This document shows positions 59,790 to 64,000 of a DNA stretch of 64,000 nt, piece after piece (position 1 is the first letter of the stretch; each line of letters begins with the position of its first letter). This DNA comes from Photobacterium sp. JCM 19050 (GTDB taxonomy: Bacteria; Pseudomonadota; Gammaproteobacteria; Enterobacterales; Vibrionaceae). The notes under the pieces were generated by a model that was given only the letters and a program-made list of their open reading frames with translations, searched no databases and was not told the DNA's origin. The stretch covers positions 124,001 to 188,000 of the forward strand of contig BAXG01000004.1 of the NCBI GenBank assembly GCA_001310455.1, in the 5' to 3' direction. Both the position numbers and the translations under genes were made by a program.

Positions 59790-60532
59790 ATGAGAAACAT
59801 CAGTATTGTTGTTATCACCCTCAATGAAGAGAAACGTATTGGCCGCCTGCTGGAAGATTTGGCTCGCCAGACTTACCGCCAGTTTGAAGTCATTGTTGTT
59901 GATTCAAACAGCGATGACGAAACCTGCACAATTGCAGAAAGCTATGCCGAAAACCTTCCGGCACTGACTGTGCATAAAATGGAAACAAGGGGAGTCAGCC
60001 TCGGCCGGAATACCGGTGCGGACCTGGCGAAATATGACACACTGATGTTCCTTGATGCCGACGTCTGCCTGCGGCCAGATTTCATTGCCAATGCGGTACA
60101 AAAACTCGATGACTCCGGGTTGGAAGTTGCCGGCGTCTACCTTGGCAGCCAGGGGCTTCCTGCGGCCTACAAAGCCGGGTACAGCCTTATCAATGCCGGA
60201 ATGTTCGCAACGTCATTCTTCTTTCCGACAGCGGTCGGTGCTTGCATCATTTCCTCGCGCCGGGTTCACCAGCAGATAGGTGGTTTCGATACAGACATTC
60301 ACCTGTGTGAAGACTGTGATTACGTAAAACGCGCCGCCCGCACCTGGCGATTCAGGATGCTTCCCCTGACATTTAACTTCGACCCGCGCCGACTCCAGCA
60401 GGACGGGATAGTCCGTACCGGGCTGATATACCTTAAGGCCAATGTCCGTCGTTTTTTTTCGGCGAGATGAGAAACGGCGAAATGAAATATGATTTCGGCC
60501 ACTACAATGATGCGAAACAGCAGGAGGCCTAA
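59790..60532 (+). CDS. Glycosyltransferase family 2 (shift near C-terminus)
   Basis: GT-A fold glycosyltransferase. ISIVVITLNEEKRIGRLLEDLARQ opens the nucleotide-sugar site, VIVVDSNSDDET and LMFLDADVCLRPDF carry the aspartates (D-x-D like DAD), and CEDCDYVKRAARTW is the acceptor-side ED motif. The frame ends at 60470 after a T8 run. One more T gives RRFFFGEMRNGEMKYDFGHYND and TAA at 60532. Repaired length is 247 residues. It is followed 2 bases later by the DedA-LssY gene, an envelope-lipid protein, so a lipid-linked sugar transfer is possible. Confidence 0.88.
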
Positions 60533-60534
60533 TC

Positions 60535-61774
60535 ATGCTGACCGCATGGTGGTGGTACTTGGGGGCGCACTGCTTGATGCGCTCATCGGACCCGGCTTTC
60601 TGGTGCCCGGAGAGCCGTTTTTCCTGACAGCCGGTTATCTGGCAAGTGAAGGGTTATTTTACGGCATCTTGTGTGTTCTGCTCGGCGGTTGGCTGGGTGA
60701 CCAGCTAAGTTTTCTGCTGGGCACCAAAACCGGCCCTTCTGGTTTGAAAGCACTCCAGAGACGGTTTCCCCGCTCGCGAAGAGCCATTGCCCGTTGCCGG
60801 TTGCTAATGAAACGCCGCGGATCCCTGATGATATTTTCTGCCCGGCTGCTTGGGCCCGTTGCTGGGTGATGCCGTTCTTTGCGGGGACACAGAAAACCCG
60901 TTGGACGACCTTTACGCTGTGGTCAACGTTAGGGTTATTGGTAGGTGCTGGGCAGTTTATTGCTGTCGGTTGGGCTGCTGCTGCCGGGCTTCAGGCTACC
61001 GAACTGCTGCAACCGGCGATTCAGTTCATTCCCGAACATGCTGTTGCTATCGTTATATTTTTGCTGGGCGCTTTCGCGTCCTACAAGTTGCTCACAAGAC
61101 GATCATTCCGCCGTCTCTGTGTGGCTCTGACATTGTGGGCCGGGTTATTAGCGAGTTTAAACTACGTTCATTTCTTTACCGGGGTAGCCTATGCCCAAAG
61201 TTGGCAACCCACAGAGACACAAGTGGAAACGTATAAAGTCTATCCCGGGCGCGCTCCGGTCTATGATGCCCAACCCATCAACCTTGTGTACAAGGGGGAA
61301 TCCCCCGCCGCACTTATGCAACAACTGGGCTGGGTTAAAAACCACACCTTCTCTCGGGACGATATTCCGTTTAACCAATATATCGCCCTGCTGATGCAAA
61401 ACCGGCCACCGGTGTCTGACTTGTACTGGAATGGCATCCCACAACACAGTGCCTACCAGCTGCCCGGGAGCCTGACACACCGTTACCATGTCCGGTGGTG
61501 GAAAACCGAAAATGAAGGGAACACACCGATCTGGATGGGCGCAGTCAGCTATGACAACGGACTTAAAGTTGCCCACTACAACGGCATTTTGACCGTACTC
61601 CACAGCATTGATCCGCAAACAGACAAAACCCGGGACAAACTCGCCGCAGGCATTCCTGCAGGCCAATGGCACGTTCGTATAACCTACCCGGTTCCACCAC
61701 AGGAAAAGGACGAAGAGCATGATTACTCAACAGACGGTGGGGTTATTGTGATATCGGAGCAGGTGGTAAAGTGA
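60535..61774 (+). CDS. DedA-family protein with LssY C-terminal domain (two one-base shifts)
   Basis: Membrane protein of the DedA/SNARE-associated family fused to an LssY_C domain. ATG 60535 behind AGGAGG starts MLTAWWWYLGG. One G added in GGGGG near 60565 gives LGGALLDALIGPGFLVPGEPFFLTAGYLA, and one C near 60862 (GTTGCTGGG to GTTGCCTGGG) gives LLGPVAWVMPFFAGTQKTRW. The DedA core covers about residues 1-220. The C-terminal domain (about 230-413) has NQYIALLMQNRPPVSDLYWNG and YHVRWWKTENEGNTPIWMGAVSYD. DedA proteins act in lipid-carrier flipping or envelope homeostasis. Repaired length is 413 residues. Confidence 0.87.
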
Positions 61775-61976
61775 GGTATCGCTTGGTTATCAGGTTGTTA
61801 ACTCCCTTGTGACGATAACAGGCCTATTTACTTTGGCTTTTCGCGGGTGTGGAAATGCCAACCTCTCCGAAGTCTCAAAACCCAAATGCAGATACTGATA
61901 TTGAGCACAAAGTTGCACTTTGATTATTGATTAGCCAATCAGCTCGCAGCATAAATCAAAGCAAAAAGGCCAACCT

Positions 61977-63401
61977 ATGCAACGTGCTGAATATTGTTTA
62001 AACAATGTGAAATTTTCGCCTGCGCTCCGAACGCTCGCAACCGGGGATTCCTCCGCGCAACTGGACCCCAAAGTCGCTGATCTGCTGCTTTTTCTTATTG
62101 AGCAATATCCCGAAGTTTTAAGCCGTGACGAAATCCTCGATGCGCTCTGGCAAGGTCAGGACGTAAGCGATCACGTTGTAACCCAAACCATCAGTGAACT
62201 GCGAAAGGCACTTGAGAAGGTACAACCCGATGCCAAGCATTGGGTAAAAACCATTTCAAAACGAGGTTATTGCCTTGCCGTAAATCCTGAAGCGTCGGTA
62301 GAGACCCAGGAAAACAAGGGATTGCCAGACCAACAGGTTGAAAACAGCCAGCCTCAACTTCCTGCGGGCAGTACCTTTGCCAGAAAGGCGGTCGGCATTT
62401 TCACCGCCCTGGCCTTATTAATCATAACCGCAGTTACGGTTAATCATTTCCACACGCAAAAAACAGAGCCTTCAGCGGTTGCACAGGTGCTTTACCCTGA
62501 GCGCGTGTCATTTCTGGTATTTGAATCTGTCCCAAGCCTGGATTTTATGGCTTTCGCTGAGTGATTTTCTGAATTACCGCATCAACACGGCAAGTGACCT
62601 GCACTCCACGCTGGTGTTTAACCCGAAAAGCGAACTGCTCACCAGTACGGGAACCATCGTCAAAGGCAAAATTCTCAAAGACGGCGATGTCACGCAGGTG
62701 GAAGTCGTGATGCACAACAATATAAAAAATGAGGAATTTTTCAGGAAGACTTACCCGCTTTCCAACGAGAATCTTGTTGATACCCAAGAGCTGATTATCA
62801 GGGATATCCTGCCGGCGATGAATGAGCAACCGACACCTGAGGCACTTGCCATCGCCAAAGATCGTTACCCATCCTCCTATTCAGAAACAGCCTGGATGCA
62901 TCAGGCACACTATGCGTTAAACCAGTCTGACCCTGAATCCCTTTCAAAATCGGTCGCACTCTACAGTCAGGTGCTGCAACAACATCCGGGTCTGGAAATT
63001 GCGGTAGCAGAGCAGTGATCGCCATCAAACTGCTGCGGGATATGGGTGACCATCGGTTCAGCCTCGAAGACCTGATTGCCAAAAACAACCACCTGACTGA
63101 GGTCAAATCGGATATACCGCCGCCGGTGCTTCATGAAGCCAAGGCAATATTCCATTTCAACATCAACGATCTGAGTATCGCCCAGTTTCACCTAAACCAA
63201 GCAACGGATACCCGGGAATCCTGGCTCAGTAATGTGATTGCCGGAAAAATCCACGAAAGCAAAGGGCATAATTTCAAAGCCGGGCAATCCTATGCCAAGG
63301 CCTATTCCATGAAGCCGGATCAAGGCACGTTAATCGCCGTTGAAAACCTGCTGTTCAAAACGGATATCAGTGAAATGCTGAACATCGCTCCAAAAAGTTA
63401 A
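61977..63401 (+). CDS. CadC/ToxR-like membrane regulator (two one-base shifts)
   Basis: One-component regulator. The N-terminal OmpR-type winged helix spans about residues 1-105: LDPKVADLLLFLIEQYPEVLSRDEILDALWQGQDVSDHVVTQTISELRKAL, ending KTISKRGYCL. Then come a linker, one membrane helix (AVGIFTALALLIITAVTV, near 145) and a periplasmic domain with TPR-like repeats (KSVALYSQVLQQHPGLEIAVAEA). Shifts near 62549 (ATGGCTTT, one G too many: FMLSLSDFLNYR) and near 63007 (GAGCAG to GAGGCAG: EAVIAIKLLRDMG) are repaired. Length is 474 residues, near CadC (512). It follows the DedA-LssY gene by 200 bases. Confidence 0.85.
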
Positions 63402-63858
63402 TCACTCTCCTTTTGGGCGGCTGAGGCACTGCAGTCACCCATCCCTTTTGCATATTCCGATTACTTTTCCTTCTCCTTCAACACTGATGCTTTACCCGCA
63501 TCTGCATCGTCCCTCAACCGCCGACTGTGGTTAAGCTCAAGCTGTTAAATCACGTTTCATACCCTCCAATTTGCCTCTCCGGCCAATATCAAAGCTACTG
63601 CATAAAAAGCTAAACCAGGCATTTAGGGAAAGCTAAGACATTGATATTTATTGGAATATTTTTTCATGAGGTTTCCATTAGGGTTTGAAATCCCTCTCTG
63701 AAAAATATTTTTCAGCCAATACCAAACCCTTAGGACTTCCCTTCACCATTGCGGTTTATTGGGCAACAGGGACGGGCGTCAGCCTCGGTGCTCCGGCTGC
63801 CCCGCCCAGCTCTCAATCCACTGTTTATTCATCTTCGTCACTGTATAGGAATGGCGTT
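63402..63858. other. Gene-free region before the right-edge MFS gene
   Basis: About 460 bases with no gene. It carries the perfect palindrome at 63698-63715 flanked by AGGGTTTG (63680-63687) and CAAACCCT (63723-63730), an outer inverted repeat. The latter half must contain the promoter of the MFS gene. Confidence 0.55.
63698..63715. promoter_or_regulatory. Perfect 18-bp palindrome CTGAAAAATATTTTTCAG, iol-type operator
   Basis: Contains TGAAAAATATTTTTCA, identical to iol operator 1 at 25459-25474 some 38 kb away. It lies about 145 bases before the start of the MFS gene, a distance close to those at iolE and iolT, which suggests the same regulator. Confidence 0.72.
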
Positions 63859-64000
63859 ATGGAAAGCTCCCAAAACAAAAATGCAATGATGTGGCTTCCG
63901 CTCATTGTTGTCTGTATCGCCCAGGTAGGTACCTCGGGCGATAACTCTGTGCTCTCGATGTCCACCAATGAATTTATCTCGAAGCTTGGTGCCTCCATGG
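63859..64000 (+). CDS. MFS transporter, N-terminal fragment (runs off window)
   Basis: ATG 63859 with TAGGA upstream starts MESSQNKNAMMWLPLIVVCIAQVG, a first membrane helix, then TSGDNSVLSMSTNEFISKLGASM, typical of the first loop of DHA-type MFS carriers. 47 residues are present and no stop is reached. An overlapping ATG at 63851 in another frame stops soon. The upstream iol-type operator suggests an inositol-linked substrate, which is inference. Confidence 0.75.
   Translation, partial: MESSQNKNAMMWLPLIVVCIAQVGTSGDNSVLSMSTNEFISKLGASM

Overview
This window looks like a chromosomal segment of a marine gammaproteobacterium. A secreted family-18 chitinase, an exported chitobiase, a chitobiose-type PTS, AbgT beside PepT and a large iol cluster suggest Vibrionaceae (Enterovibrio/Grimontia/Photobacterium-like). 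That placement is an inference from gene content only. I saw no rRNA, tRNA, CRISPR array, insertion sequence or prophage.

Layout. 1-4.8 kb (minus): ureG (cut by the window edge), ureF, a HupE/UreJ protein, ureE, ureC, ureB, ureA. 5.2-8.0 kb (plus): abgT and pepT. 8.1-15.2 kb: an aminotransferase, three AraC-type regulators, and LysE, EamA and sugar-efflux-type exporters. 15.4-17.2 kb: a GAF / degenerate-GGDEF / EAL protein. 17.3-25.3 kb (minus): an inositol cluster in transcription order iolE, iolD, a Gfo/Idh/MocA oxidoreductase, iolC, iolB, class II aldolase (iolJ), terminator, RpiR-type regulator. The inositol transporter gene (25.9-27.3 kb) is divergent from it. 27.6-32.6 kb: chitinase, an MDR reductase with a divergent TetR regulator, an alpha/beta hydrolase, and a second IolE-like protein. 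32.8-35.3 kb: thiolase and the two acetoacetate CoA-transferase subunits. 35.4-36.8 kb (minus): GNAT and ureD. 37.1-42.1 kb (plus): a crotonase, an acyl-CoA ligase, a membrane-anchored winged-helix regulator and a Tat-exported protein. 42.1-42.9 kb (minus): a 16-cysteine peptide coupled to an ECF sigma factor. 43.0-48.8 kb (minus): urtEDCBA, the urea ABC importer. 49-52 kb: a small orphan, a tRNA-binding protein, an MBL-fold protein and LysR. 52.1-59.3 kb (minus): chitobiase, a TIM-barrel protein, PTS IIA/IIC/IIB and LacI. 59.8-63.4 kb (plus): glycosyltransferase, DedA-LssY protein, CadC-like regulator. The 5' end of an MFS gene is at the right edge.

How it fits together. All urea genes lie on the minus strand in the order urtABCDE - ureD - ureABCE(J)FG, as if one colinear urea uptake and hydrolysis cluster had been opened by two blocks of unrelated genes. 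Each of the three pieces has a sigma-54 type GG-N10-GC element upstream, and at least two have an NtrC-like dyad about 100-130 bp further up, so all three look nitrogen controlled. The iol cluster and its transporter share an intergenic region with three copies of an AT-rich palindrome. A perfect further copy lies upstream of the distant MFS gene at the right edge.

Quality warning. About 40 genes or gene parts are interrupted by single-base shifts, nearly all in runs of identical bases and mostly a missing base. Restoring one base gives proteins of normal family length. I read this as sequencing or assembly error rather than gene decay, and I give each affected gene its full repaired span.
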